NCBI GenBank assembly: GCA_965649825.1
Contig: OZ287708.1
Location: 310,001 to 374,000, forward strand
Reading direction: 5' to 3'
DNA from: Penicillus capitatus
Lineage: Eukaryota; Chlorophyta
Length of the DNA stretch: 64,000 nt
The notes below the pieces were generated by a model. That model searched no databases, was not told where the DNA came from, and was given only the letters and a program-made list of their open reading frames with translations. The position numbers and the translations under genes are program-made. This document shows positions 22,658 through 33,656 of the stretch, one piece after another (the first letter of the stretch is position 1; each line of letters starts with the position of its first letter).

Positions 22658-24699
22658 TCATTTCTCACTCTGAACAGTCGCGTTTGTGTGACTGACCCGG
22701 AGCGACTTGATGGCTGACCCATCTCGGGCCTTCGAAGACAGCACTGTTTTCTTTCTTCTTTTTGTTGATGTGACAGCTCTTTTTGTTTGACGCGTCACGA
22801 ACTTCTTCCCTCCTAAAACAGACAGGTTTGCCCAATAGTATTGAAAAATGAGCGTGCCTTGAGGTTTAGCTGTGGTGTTCTTTTTATTTGCACAGACTAA
22901 GGGAATGCATTCCCATAAGTCTTGTCCTCTCTCATTCTTTCCAGTGCAGCGAAAGATATTGGTGGATTTCTTTAAACACGTGACGATATGAGCTAGACCA
23001 CTATCTTCATCGCTGAATGTTTTTGTCGCATCCCATCCAGGCCACAGCTCAAGACCAGGATTGTCTCCAGGACCCCTTGCTGCAAGATCCAACCGGGATC
23101 GTATAGCAGACTGCAGTTCATCCACAGTCGCCACCGGTTTTCCCAAAAATGTGAAGGCCATCTAACCACACCAGACGATGCCATTCGCCCCATCGATGCC
23201 GGAACGCGTCTGCATACCTCAACAGTGTTCTCCCAGGTTGGAGCAGACATGCGATCTGATGTAGGTAATAGAGGGCAAGAGGCGGGCAAAGCAGTGTTCT
23301 CATTGGGCAGAAATTCGAGTCCTGCATCTTCCAAAATGCGATAAACATCACTAACATCATCTCTGTCAGACGACATCATGCTATCAGAAGGATGCAAATC
23401 CCTAACAGCACATGAACGAAACATCATCTGGATGATCATCTGTATTCTACGCATACCGATCCAGTGAGGAAAGAAAAGGATCATTGAACCCAGGCACCAA
23501 AAGAAGGCAGGTTGCATCCGACAGGCCATCTTCTGATCGTTGGGCGATAATGCGATTGGAGGGTGCTGTGTTGACTTTAGCATTTCTTGGCGGTGCAGAT
23601 GGCAAAGAGGAAAGAGCTTTGGTCAGTTTGCTCTTGTCCTTAGCTTGATGCTGCTGCTTCCTTCCTCTTGCATTCCCTTTCTTAGAGGTAGCGACATTGC
23701 TCGTAGCTTTTTTTCTTGTTCTGGATTTGGTCACGCCTTTTGTGGAAGGACAACTTTTCCCTGAACATTCAACAGCCACTTAGGCCATATGCATACAAGG
23801 AGTGAGCAAGATCGTGGATACCTACCTTTCTTTTGTGACTTTTTGGGCGTTTCAGCCGAAGGTTGTTTTTCTGGACAGAGCAACTGATCCATAAAGTCCA
23901 AAATCGACTGCGCTTCATCGCCAATCTCAACGTCGAACATCTCTTGAGAAGTTGGCCAGAGATCTTGTTTTGTCACAGGGGCTTCCTTGATCTCGGCCAA
24001 TTCGATTGGCCCACTGCCCCTTAAAACGCGTTCTCCATCACTCGCCACGAAACGCGGCGTCGGAATCATCATGCCACACGGATTCTGATACATAGATTCT
24101 TGGGGCGATGATCTCACACTGAACAGACTGGCTTCTTGAGAGAATCCAACAGGGCAATGCAGAGAATTGAGCGGATCGTCAAAGTAATCGACCATCAGAT
24201 GATCCGAACGAGAGCCATAGTTATGTGTGTTCGGCATAGGTGTCACATTTATCGAGTCTGTAAATGATTGGGAGTACAGCTGGGTCGGATACATCGCATT
24301 TCCCAAATTCTGGTATCTGAGAGAACCCAGACTTGTCACATCAAAGTTCGATCTCTGCATCGGGTGAGGAAGGAAGCTGCCCTCCACTATGCGCCCCTTG
24401 AGATCCAGTGCATTTCTATCGAGGTCGCGTCCAGTCAGTCCAGGTGGAGTTTGGATGTGGTGTAATGTTGCGGGGTAGAGTGGCGGCAGTGCCATCGGAA
24501 CATTATCACAAGGCATCGACAGCGAATAGCTGGAAACACCAATCGAGCGTCCAAACGCACTTGTCGCCATCGAAGGTGCCTTCAGTAGAGGACACATCTC
24601 TCCAGAGAACGTCATCGACGACGCCGTGTGTTGTACAGGGTGTCGCACCAGCAAACGAGCCTTCGGGACATGTTCCAATTCCATCATGTTCCCACACAT
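22658..24699 (-). CDS. Large nuclear-type hypothetical protein
   Basis: Four exons: 23826-24699, 23457-23778, 23218-23401, 22658-23161; 627 aa, no recognised family. The first 290 residues are Pro/Ser/Met/Asn-rich and look disordered, with an acidic segment near 270. Residues about 290-360 are strongly basic with several Lys/Arg clusters (nuclear localisation likely). A globular C-terminal part (about 460-580) has Trp and Cys residues. Within the last exon a 45-bp in-frame block (about 22819-22863) starts GCACG and ends TTTTAG; it could be a GC-AG intron that does not change the frame. The start is the first in-frame ATG. Divergent from the basal-body gene. Confidence 0.55.
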
Positions 24700-25316
24700 C
24701 GTTGCGTCTGGGGGACGATGCGGCGCCGTCGGACACGGCTCGGGCACGCGGGTCGCAGGCAGGCCTACAGGCGTCGCTAAAGTGAAGGGGCGGCTGAAAA
24801 ATGGCTTTACCGTTTTGGCGTGGGTGGTATCCAGGCGGATACCGTGTAAAGAGTCTGGCAAGATCTTGGTCGGGTTCAGCAATCACACTTCCTCTGAGAA
24901 CAGTACACGCCGAAGGCCCAAGCAAGCTTGGCGGCAGTTCTGTTGAGGGACGGTTTGCTGTTGCACGTGGCGCTTGGACAGCGTCGCGTTCTGACACGAA
25001 GCTTTGCATATTTTTAACCGTGGCGTCGAAATTTCGTCGAAGAGATATAGGAACGGTCGATGAAGCGGGAATGGAACGCACGCGCAAAAACAGTGCAGAT
25101 ACACACGTCACGTCAAGATCCTACGATTCAGACAACGATCGACAACAGCGCCGCCGCACGTTCGACCTATGTACATGCATAATCGCGGATGGATCCATTC
25201 TGCGTGTAGCGCATGGCATCGACCTCGAAGACTGCGATCGGTACACCGGACAAAGAAGACGGCCATGTGTTTCCAACACTGGCTGCGTGACGCCATCACA
25301 TCCCGACTGTTCATGC
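24700..25316. other. About 620 bp between divergent genes
   Basis: It contains upstream open frames on both strands but no recognisable exon. The plus-strand frame is open from 24801 with an ATG at 25071, so the basal-body protein may start earlier than I annotate. Confidence 0.35.
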
Positions 25317-26746
25317 ATGAGTTGGCTCGACAGATACGAACTGAGCAAACGCGCTCTGGAAGAGGCAAAGGCGACACTGAAGAAAACGACGGAGGAGAAC
25401 GAACGACTTACAACGCAATGCGATACAGTGGAGAAGGAAACGTATGTCATCGTTGAAGCGCTGCGCCGAGATCTCAACAGAAAAGATGAAGAGATCCAGA
25501 CACTCCATGAACGCATCCAAGCTGTCGACTGCTGCTGTGCCCAGCCTTACCTCCGACACTCCTTGTTTGTTCTCAGGTTCGTGAGGAATGTGCCGATGAG
25601 CTGGCGACGTTCAGAGACGCGGCAGCCAACGAGCGACGTCGGTTGGAGAAAGAGAGTTCGGAACTTGCGTGTCAACTGCGCGAGCGTGTCGTTATCGAAT
25701 GGCGCTTTTTGTTGGGGGATGCCACTTGCTGTTTAGATCAAGGATCTAGAAAAGCAGCTTGAGGCAGTACAGGAGTTCCGAGAGCGGCAGAGCGAGATGG
25801 AACAAGTGGTTTACCACTTTCAAAACGAGAAGAAGGCCATTGAAGCGAGACGTGACAAAGAGATCCGTAGACTCCACGAAGAGTTCTTCGAAGAGACACG
25901 CCGTCTCAAATGTGATCATGCAGATCAGCTGGAAAAGCAAAGAATCGAAACAGAAAAGGCCTATGACAAGTCCCTCGATGATCGTATAAAGCACATTCTC
26001 TTTCAGAATCGCAGTTTGTGTATGGAATTGAATCTGCATAAGAGAGTGACGCGCACGACTACCGCCTGGAAACATGTGAAGCTGGATCTGTGATGCAGGA
26101 GACGGATGTGCTGCAGCATGAGGTGAAGAGGCTAGAATTGGAACGTCTGCAGCTGTCGGAGGAAGTTCAGTTTCGAAATGATCTCGAGAAGGGCTATGCC
26201 AAACGCAGTGCGGAGCAGCAGACACGCCTCAAGACACTGAAAGCACGATCGTCGGCCTTGGAGCAAAGCATGCAGCAGGTTCTATCCCAGACGGCTGCAC
26301 AGCAGAAAGAGTGGGCACGCAAGCATGCAAGGCAGATGGAAGATGCAGCTCTGGAAACGACAGCACTCAAGAAACTTGCAATTGCACAGAGCAAAGAGAA
26401 TCGTCGTCTGCGAGGCCTTGCTCAGGAAGTGCTTATGCAGCGTAACGATGTGGAGAGATTTCTGCTCTCCAGCATCTATTCGGTGCCCCAATGAAATACA
26501 ATCAAATAAAAAAGCGTATCTCCTCTGTGCTTAAAGGTGAGGAAAGAGATGCTAGCAGAAGGAAGTGGAAAGGGATCGAAGGTTGACATAGAGAAATGCA
26601 GTGTGAAGATCGAAGACATGAGCTGGGCTGACAAGGAGAGAGTCTTGAAAATTTTGCTCTCTCGACTTAGAGGGAAGAGTGACGGAGAACGGAATGACAG
26701 ATGGATAGGCTCACAGTCAAACGAAGGCCGTGTTGTGCCGACATGA
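25317..26746 (+). CDS. Coiled-coil basal-body/cilium protein, BBOF1/CFAP157-like
   Basis: Five exons: 25317-25523, 25577-25687, 25737-26045, 26099-26482, 26537-26746; 406 aa. Nearly the whole protein is a coiled coil rich in Glu, Arg, Lys and Leu. The end carries features I associate with basal-body orientation factor/CFAP157 proteins: an LAQEVLMQRNDVERFLL segment, then after the last intron a MSWADKERVLKILLSRL block matching their TWEDKERVLRLLF motif. Such proteins dock at basal bodies or ciliary microtubules. An earlier in-frame ATG at 25071 would extend the N-terminus. The assignment rests on these motifs alone; other coiled-coil families are possible. Confidence 0.6.
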
Positions 26747-27866
26747 ATCACATGATCTCGTTTACAATGCAAGATTAGTGTCATGTAAATCAATAGAATA
26801 CCGTCGTCGATGTCACCTGTGAACAAGTGTACACCCATTAGCGAAGACAACATCAGTTAATGACACGCGTCTCGATGACGATCGAGATCGGGAGTTTATT
26901 CCTTTGACGCCTCGCAGAAGAAGAATCGATAGCTTCTAAATTGAACGAACAGATAGGCGCCGCGATCGGTAGAGGACGAGAGTGCAAAGATTGTTACACA
27001 ATAGACAGCCGAGGGGCTTGTATCCTCAACAGGGAACGTCCGACGCAAAATGAAAAACCAACATTCCTCGCCAACCCAACAATAGGAAAGGCGTTAGACA
27101 GAGACACAGAATACCCTATTCAAATCAATTTGTTAAAAGATAGACTTCTGATGTTGCTAGCATATAAAAAAGCTCACTGACATATTGGCAGTCAAATTGC
27201 TGCTGCAATACCTCGCATTTGATCGGGTACAGAACATCGTTAGATTTCTTTGTCTGTACGAGTGCTTCCAAAGATGATAGAATCGAGTCGTCTTTTGAAA
27301 TACGATCCTTCAAATCCTCTCAAAAAGTTTCTATGCCAAGTAGCAGGGTTGTACTTGACGACTTGTATGGCTGTTGTAAGTAGCAGAACAGACAAACGAT
27401 TAATCAATACAACTTGGATCTCAATCGACTACAATCAATCAAGGCAATCAATCCGATAGACAGCGATCGATCGACTCGATTTTTATTTCGATTCACAGCG
27501 AGCATTTTATCGACCGATTTGGATTACGATGGAAGGCGATCGATCAAAGCAGTCAGATAAACGCGCTCGGTTGACGCGAAGTCCGATAAGAATCGAAGCC
27601 AATTGCCAATGTCTTCACGTAGAAGAACACTTCTGTCGTTCGTCATGAAGTCTACAATTAAATACTCTTGTCGACAAAGTGTCATCGACGAAATTCGAAT
27701 TCGTCGTTCGATGCATTATCGTTTCACTTGTTTAAGCTTATCGTCCACATCTGGTTTCTCTCTTCCATATAAGTCCAGCTGCGGGATCCTGTCGCCTGAC
27801 TGCTGCTCAAGAGAGGACTGTACTGGCGGTCGCACACTTACATCATCGATTTTTGGTTCCAGAGCA
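26747..27866. other. About 1.1 kb, mostly intergenic, one exon-like fragment
   Basis: A minus-strand open stretch (about 27180-27323, after an acceptor GAGAG) encodes a protein-like helical peptide, but neither a start nor a partner exon was found. The segment 27410-27600 is rich in ATCGATCG/TCGAT words like those at 3.2 and 30.3 kb. The rest is AT-rich without supported features. Confidence 0.35.
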
Positions 27867-28749
27867 TCATACAGCACAAGGAGCAGAGAAATCTAAAGCA
27901 GTTGCCGCGTGACAGCTCTCTTGAGAAATGGGGATAACCTTGTACGAAAGAAATCCGATCAATACACATCCTCGATCGGCAAAAGAAAAACCATCCTCCA
28001 ACACACCATCCAAAACCCTGTATTCACTCTTTTCCGCATCAAGAGAGGGGGAACTGTGTACCTGGTGATCAGAGCAATGGCGACTAGAACCAGAAGTCTT
28101 GGCTGCAAACTCTGTCGATAGTGTGCAAAGATGCTGGCCGCACCCTTCAACCATCCTTCCTTCATCTTTAAATGACAGACAGGATGTTCAATGCCATGAT
28201 GTGACAGAACAAACCTCCTTTGCTCTCTGCAATGGAATCTGACGTAGATGCGCAAGTTGATCGACATCCCTCATTAACCACAACAGGTAGACATAGCTTC
28301 CTATGCTCCCAAGTCCAGATGCAAGACCAGCCTGAAAAACTGACAATATGATGATTTTTGCAGAGACTATCGAAAATTTATGCCTTCAGTGAAATCGTGG
28401 CACTCAGGTAAACAAGAAAGAACCCTCCAGAGAAGACAGAATTTTTCAAAATCTGGCCCTTTAGCTGTTCGTATTCTTCGATGCTAGCAGACGCAGTCGA
28501 TGCGTTTTGAACGCCTCGTAGATCGACGCGATCACGATCATCGCCGCTGCGCTTTTCTTCCAAAGAATCCGTCGATGCATAGACTTTCAGCGTTCTGAAC
28601 AGATGCGATTCGACGCGTCTGTCTTGCGGCGACGTAGATCGACAAAGAGAACTGCGTCGATCGGTCGCGGTTTTGAACGTCGCTCTCTGCCCAATCCCTC
28701 GAGGAATTCGCACACTCGTACATAACATCGCCACTTTATATGAGTTCAT
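27867..28749 (-). CDS. Plastid membrane protein, AtpI/CGL160-like
   Basis: Four exons: 28384-28749, 28215-28331, 28062-28165, 27867-28017; 245 aa. The first about 75 residues are basic and Ser/Thr/Arg-rich (transit peptide); then come an acidic linker and four hydrophobic segments (about 100-120, 125-145, 185-200, 215-235). The SYVYLLWLMRDVD segment between the first pairs and LIGFLSYKV near the end recall the AtpI-related domain of CGL160/CGLD22, chloroplast proteins that help assemble the ATP synthase c-ring. The first intron (28332-28383) begins with GC (AAG|GCATAA). The identification is by pattern and topology, not by a catalytic motif. Confidence 0.6.
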
Positions 28750-28920
28750 TTTGAATTACGTCAAATCAATCACGCCATCCGTACAGTCCACAATGTCAAT
28801 ATGCATCTCGTCACCTTGTGGCTCTGCTCTTGGCACTTTTCGTGTAATCCACCGATCTACCGTTGACAAAGCTCAATGGTGCAAAGCAGCAATGAATGAT
28901 GGTACACACCGAGAGTCTGT

Positions 28921-29956
28921 TCAGTAAACAATAGATCCTTCTGTCTTTTCTCTTTCTCCTTTGCTTGAATCCTGCGTCTTCGCATCGGCTGCCTGGGTTG
29001 AGGCCTGTGTGTCTGCGAGCAAGAAAAGAGTCACCCATGTCGTCGGCGATTGAGCCACGACGATAGATCGTACCTTGATGTAGGACCCTCCGCAGATTCT
29101 GAGATGCTGATGCCAGCGGCAGTATTGGTCAACACATGTTTTATCGCGGATCATTCGTTTTGTGCAATCCGCTAACTGTGGCTTTCTATTAACGGACCTC
29201 TTTACCACATCGCCACATTGCTGACATGACCACCAGTGTCGTCGGTAGTAATCTGTTTGTGCATGAAAAGAGTGATAGATGGTCACTCGATATCCCCCCT
29301 CTGGTCTCTAACACATTCGGCATTGTTCGACACATGTTCCCATCGTCATGCTCTGGAGAACCTGGTGATCGAAAACTGAAGCCGAGTTAATGTCATGCAT
29401 CATGCGTTGGAACTCTGGCCCATGAGATTCTTTGTCTTTGATCTTTTGAAGATAGATAAATGCATGTATCATTTCATGAAGGAGCGTATTTTTCAAGTCC
29501 GTCACCGACAGAAACTGCAGAGAAGTTGATTGATTGTGTGTTTGTTCATTGGAGCCGATCGACAACTGACCTTGTGCAGAGGCTCTGAAATTCGTATCTT
29601 GCATCCACCGCCTCCGTACTCACACGTTCCCGCACAACTGCAGTCGAAAAAGGACAGATGACATCGACAACAGTAGCATGCAATGGACGATACCTCGTCA
29701 TGCGATGCGAACTCCATTGGACGGAGCATGCACCCAGTTTATTTTTGAAGTAGAGCTTGCTGTAGTAGAGAAACAGAGCGTGCAGGTCGGGAAAGGGATC
29801 GATGTCTTCGGAAACGTCCATCGGAACGACATTCGTGACAGACATTGTACGACGAACGCCGTGACACCGATGTTTCCACAAAAGACGTCGCTTGAGTGAT
29901 CGAATGCTTCTGGCGATCGAATCGGTGACGCTATCCGTCAATACCAACAGCCGCAT
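28921..29956 (-). CDS. SPRTN: SPRTN-type DNA-protein crosslink protease, copy 1
   Basis: Four exons: 29694-29956, 29571-29637, 29377-29514, 28921-29307; 284 aa (a shorter form starts at 29845). SPRTN cleaves proteins covalently trapped on DNA. The SprT domain is intact: DPFPDLHALFLYYSKLYF, the zinc-protease motif HEMIHAF (HExxH) and a downstream HGPEFQRMMH. The DNA-binding zinc loop follows, with C-x2-C in SCQQCG, the HWW motif, and the H/C pair in WHQHLRICGGSYIKV. The C-terminal 50 residues show no p97, PCNA or ubiquitin-binding motif, unlike animal SPRTN. A paralogue lies 629 bp upstream. Introns 56, 56, 69 bp. Confidence 0.93.
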
Positions 29957-30241
29957 AGGAAGTTCCGATTAGTGGCATCGTCTGGTGTCTGGGTTCAGAT
30001 CGTCGGGCCAGTCGTCCTCGCCGAAGCAGAAACGGTCCAATGTCGACTTTTTCTGTGTCCAAGAGAACGTCTGCTTAATTTTGAGCGACGAAACACCGCT
30101 ACGTCGGGTTATGCAACATTCATTATCTTCTCGTCCCGGCGAAAGCAAGTGCTAGATCACCTCTGTACAGTAGGCGAAGATAATGATTGTGTCGATAGCA
30201 AGTTGTTCGATCGTTCCTGATACAGGAGACGTTTTCGCACG

Positions 30242-30345
30242 AGCGCGATCGATCGTAGGAATGCGCCGTCGATCCGTGCGCGATCGATCGTAGGAATGCG
30301 CCGTCGATCCGTGCGCGATCGATCGTAGGAATGCGCATATTGCAA
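30242..30345. repeat. Three tandem copies of a 33-34-bp unit with GCGATCGATCG core
   Basis: The unit GCGCGATCGATCGTAGGAATGCGCCGTCGATCCGT occurs three times head to tail; the last copy diverges after GGAATGCGC. Each unit contains the palindrome CGATCGATCG. It lies between the two SPRTN genes. Confidence 0.9.
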
Positions 30346-30584
30346 GCGCAAATATTCGTGGCTTTTCGACATATCCGGTCAAGACCCCCTCCGCTATCAT
30401 CCACATGAGTGCACCGATTCCGCTTTTCCTAAAATCTGTCCCCCTTGTCGCCGACTTTTTTTAGTCATCCGTCTTCTGCCGATCAAGAGACGACTCTGCA
30501 TGACAGATTCTCAAAAACTGCCCAGAGAGCAAGTCTTGTCCACCAGGAAGACGATATCTCGTTGGTTTGTTCTTTCTTCGTTTC

Positions 30585-31420
30585 TTAAGTGGCGATGTGA
30601 CCGACGACAACAACATCCTCTTCGACTTTGACGCTGGTCCCCGAACCTGATGACGTTCGATTGATCATTATCGTTTCGGAGAAGGCGACCTTTATGTACT
30701 CTCCGCCACATGTTTCGAGATGTCGATGCCAGGGACAGTACTGATCGTAACACTCTCCGTTCTTAATATTCACTCGGGCGCAGTCGGCCGATTGAGGCTT
30801 CCGATTCACAGCACGTTTCGCCTCATTACCACACTTCTCGCACCGCCACCAGTGCTTCCTGTAGAATTCGCTCTCTTCCTCGAACTCGTGAAACACAGTG
30901 ATGCTGTATCCCTCTTCCGGTCTCTAAAGAAACTCATCCATCGGCGTTCATACAGCCCAGGCGAATAACGTGTTCGTCAGGGAAGGCGGCTTCGTTAATG
31001 TAGTGCATCTGTCTAATGAACTCGGGTCCGTGGCCATCTTTGTCGTCGATTTTGTTCAGAAACATCGAAGCGTGAATCATCTCATGCAGCAGTGTGTTCT
31101 TCACGTCGTTGACGGGCCTCAACTACGAAGCGATTGTCTGATAGAGCAGTTCAGCGTGTCTCTCGGGTCAGCTAACCTTGTGTAATGGCTCCGAAATGCG
31201 GATGATGCATCCACGATTTTTATCATAGCGACAGTGGCCCGCACAACTACATCCGATACGATGCATGCATGTAGCAAGGAGAGAGGGGCGAAAAGAACCT
31301 CGTCATGCGTTCCGTGCTCCATTCGACTTTGCAGGAGCGAAGTCGTTTGGCGAAATATACATCGTTGTAGTGCAAGAAAAGCGTCTGAAGATCTGGCTTG
31401 GATCTAGTGTCGTTCGCCAT
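30585..31420 (-). CDS. SPRTN: SPRTN-type DNA-protein crosslink protease, copy 2 (short form)
   Basis: Four exons: 31299-31420, 31177-31246, 30970-31122, 30585-30923; 227 aa. Same layout and intron positions as copy 1: KPDLQTLFLHYNDVYF, the protease motif HEMIHAS, HGPEFIRQMH, HWWRCEKCG with the C-x2-C zinc ligands, and HRHLETCGGEYIKV. It ends about 35 residues after the zinc loop, so it is essentially a bare SprT core. The two copies share clear sequence but differ at many positions, indicating an old tandem duplication. Divergent from the FPGS-like gene (415 bp between starts). Confidence 0.93.
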
Positions 31421-31835
31421 GTCAAATGAAGGAACGGTTATAAGCGTCTCGCCGATTTTTCACACAGCGTCCATAAACGCGTATCCCCGAAGCCGTTATG
31501 AAGTGACAAACCGGTATGGACAGTACGCTTCATAGTGAACTTCTTTGTGTCGTAAAAGGTTTACCAACAGTCAACGAGACGCGCATTGTTTAGTGATCCC
31601 GAAATGAGGGTCGCACGTTTGAGAGGCATGCTGCCAACGAATACTCGGCCATGAGAAGAATGCAACTCATCCTTGCACGAGAGATGGCGTGCGGTTTTGC
31701 CAGACTGAATTTCGCATGACATTCAACGGGTGTTCATCGCATTGATGTGACGATTACATCGTGAAGAGGCATCCAGCGGCGGACTGTTCAATCTTCACAC
31801 TGCGCCGTCGACCGATACGGAATCGATGACACAAG
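31421..31835. other. Divergent intergenic region, SPRTN copy 2 / FPGS-like
   Basis: 415 bp without open frames of interest; expected to hold both promoters. No obvious TATA box or repeat seen. Confidence 0.4.
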
Positions 31836-33389
31836 ATGCAAGGAGGACCAAAAGATGATTACAACACCGCCTTGAGCATTCTTTCGTCGCTGCAAAGAAG
31901 TCCAAGTCAGGATGCTTGCGAACAACACCACCGTCTTGCACCGCGTTACCTCAAAGCCCTACGTCTGACCGAGGACGACCTCGCTCGACTGCCAGTGATC
32001 CACGTGTCAGGAACGCGAGGAAAAGACATAACTTGTGCCATGCTCGAACGCATACTGCGCTGTGCGGGATATCGAACAGGTCTCTTTGCGTCGCCGCATC
32101 TCTGTGATATCCGTGAGCGGGTTCGCATCGACGGTGTCAAAGTGGACAAAGAGACATTTGCCCGCGGCGTTCTTTGGCTTCACGATCGATTTCGTGAAGG
32201 CGACCAGGACGAACAGCTCCCAATGCCGAGCACCTTCGGGTTCCTGACCTTCCTCGCTTTGCACCTGTTCCTTCAGCAGCAGCTGGATGTTGTGATTTTA
32301 CAAGTCGGTATCGGCGGACGATTGGACCCGACGAACATCGTTCCCTCTCCCGTCATCTGCGGCATCACCTCTATCGGCTACGATCACACGGAGCTCCTGG
32401 GAACCACGCTGCAAGAGATTGCCAGTGAAGTGGCTGGGATTTTCAAGCGGAGAGCAATGGTCTTCACCGTACCCCAGTATCAAGAAGCACAGCAGACACT
32501 TGAACACTGCGCGGCACGGATGATGGTACCGTTGATCGATGTGGGACAGGCAGCCGCCTTTCGTAACTTCTATGAAATTCAGAATTCGTCCGTCGCAAAG
32601 GGAGGCCTGACAAACTATGCCGTGTTGGCTGTACACATCGCACAGGCGTTCGAAGGGGCATCGTGGCGACGACCTATGCGACCTGAACTGCGTCAGAAGC
32701 ATAGCGACTACGTCGATCGGATGCACTTGCTGAAAAAACACTATCTCCTACCGAAGCCTTACCTGAAAGCCCTGTCCGAATTTGAATGGCCAGGACGACT
32801 GCAGAAAATACGAGATGTCGAATTGAGAGAGCTCAAAGGCCAAACGAACCTGACGTTCTATTTGGACAGAGCGCATACGGCTGAGGGTATTGCTGCGTGT
32901 TTTAACTGGTTTGCCAATGAGACATCCCAACTGCCTTCTCCCGTCCGACTGTTGCTCTTCAATTCGCCCAGAGAGAGAAATCCAGAACCCTTGATCCGAG
33001 CAATGGTATCCAGTACGAAGACCTGTGGAATCTCTTTTCGTCACGTTTTCTTCGTTCCGTCTCTCACGGAACAGTTCAGTCCATTTCGTGGATGTCAGCA
33101 TCAGAAACGACAACTGCAGTTATGGCTCACTCTTTTAGAAAAGGAAAAACACTCCACTACTGGCCTTCTGGACCAAAAGGCCTCTTCTCACACTTTTCTT
33201 AAAACTTCCGCGATAAAAAATCGCTCTGGGAACATTCAGGCAGATGTCTTTCCCTCACTCCTGAGTTCCTTAGGCTGGTTTCGCTCTCTGGCCCACGAGC
33301 GTCCACACCTTGACATTCATTTACTCATTACAGGTTCACTCTCACTTGTGGGAGATGTTCTGAAGTTGTTGGGAAAGGCGACAAAGTAG
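31836..33389 (+). CDS. Folylpolyglutamate synthase-like protein with altered active site
   Basis: A single 517-codon exon with an ATG at 31836. The overall layout is that of Mur-ligase-type folylpolyglutamate synthase: LPVIHVSGTRGK, SPHLCDIRERVRIDG, VGIGGRLDPTN, IGYDHTELLG, and a C-terminal domain ending in ITGSLSLVGDVLKLL. FPGS adds glutamates to folates so they stay in the cell. Several normally invariant residues differ: the ATP loop reads GTRGKDIT instead of GTxGKGST, the E of EVGIGGR is Q, the K before AGIFK is V, and DGAHT reads DRAHT. Either a divergent enzyme or a pseudoenzyme; the long open frame argues against a pseudogene. It is one of very few intron-free long genes here. Confidence 0.85.
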   Translation: MQGGPKDDYNTALSILSSLQRSPSQDACEQHHRLAPRYLKALRLTEDDLARLPVIHVSGTRGKDITCAMLERILRCAGYRTGLFASPHLCDIRERVRIDGVKVDKETFARGVLWLHDRFREGDQDEQLPMPSTFGFLTFLALHLFLQQQLDVVILQVGIGGRLDPTNIVPSPVICGITSIGYDHTELLGTTLQEIASEVAGIFKRRAMVFTVPQYQEAQQTLEHCAARMMVPLIDVGQAAAFRNFYEIQNSSVAKGGLTNYAVLAVHIAQAFEGASWRRPMRPELRQKHSDYVDRMHLLKKHYLLPKPYLKALSEFEWPGRLQKIRDVELRELKGQTNLTFYLDRAHTAEGIAACFNWFANETSQLPSPVRLLLFNSPRERNPEPLIRAMVSSTKTCGISFRHVFFVPSLTEQFSPFRGCQHQKRQLQLWLTLLEKEKHSTTGLLDQKASSHTFLKTSAIKNRSGNIQADVFPSLLSSLGWFRSLAHERPHLDIHLLITGSLSLVGDVLKLLGKATK

Positions 33390-33656
33390 CCCGCTCACTC
33401 TTTATCCATGCCGATTCTTTTCGCGGACATGTAAAAACATTTTGTGCTCTGTCATTTGTTTATTATTGATCGGTTCCCTCTGATCTGTGGTAGAGGATAG
33501 ATGGATTAGTGAAGGGATGCATGCGGGATCTTTGATGTGACATGGTAGATCCAACCGCATCTCTGCTATTTGGCGCATGGTAAGCGTCGGTCGGTACGGC
33601 ATACGTCACCATCCATCACAACTTGCTTGTTTCGTTGTTGTTTATCCGTGGAATAT

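Noticed and set aside
30242-30345. Transposon terminal repeats
   Set aside because: Repeats are in tandem, not at the ends of an element, and no transposase is nearby.
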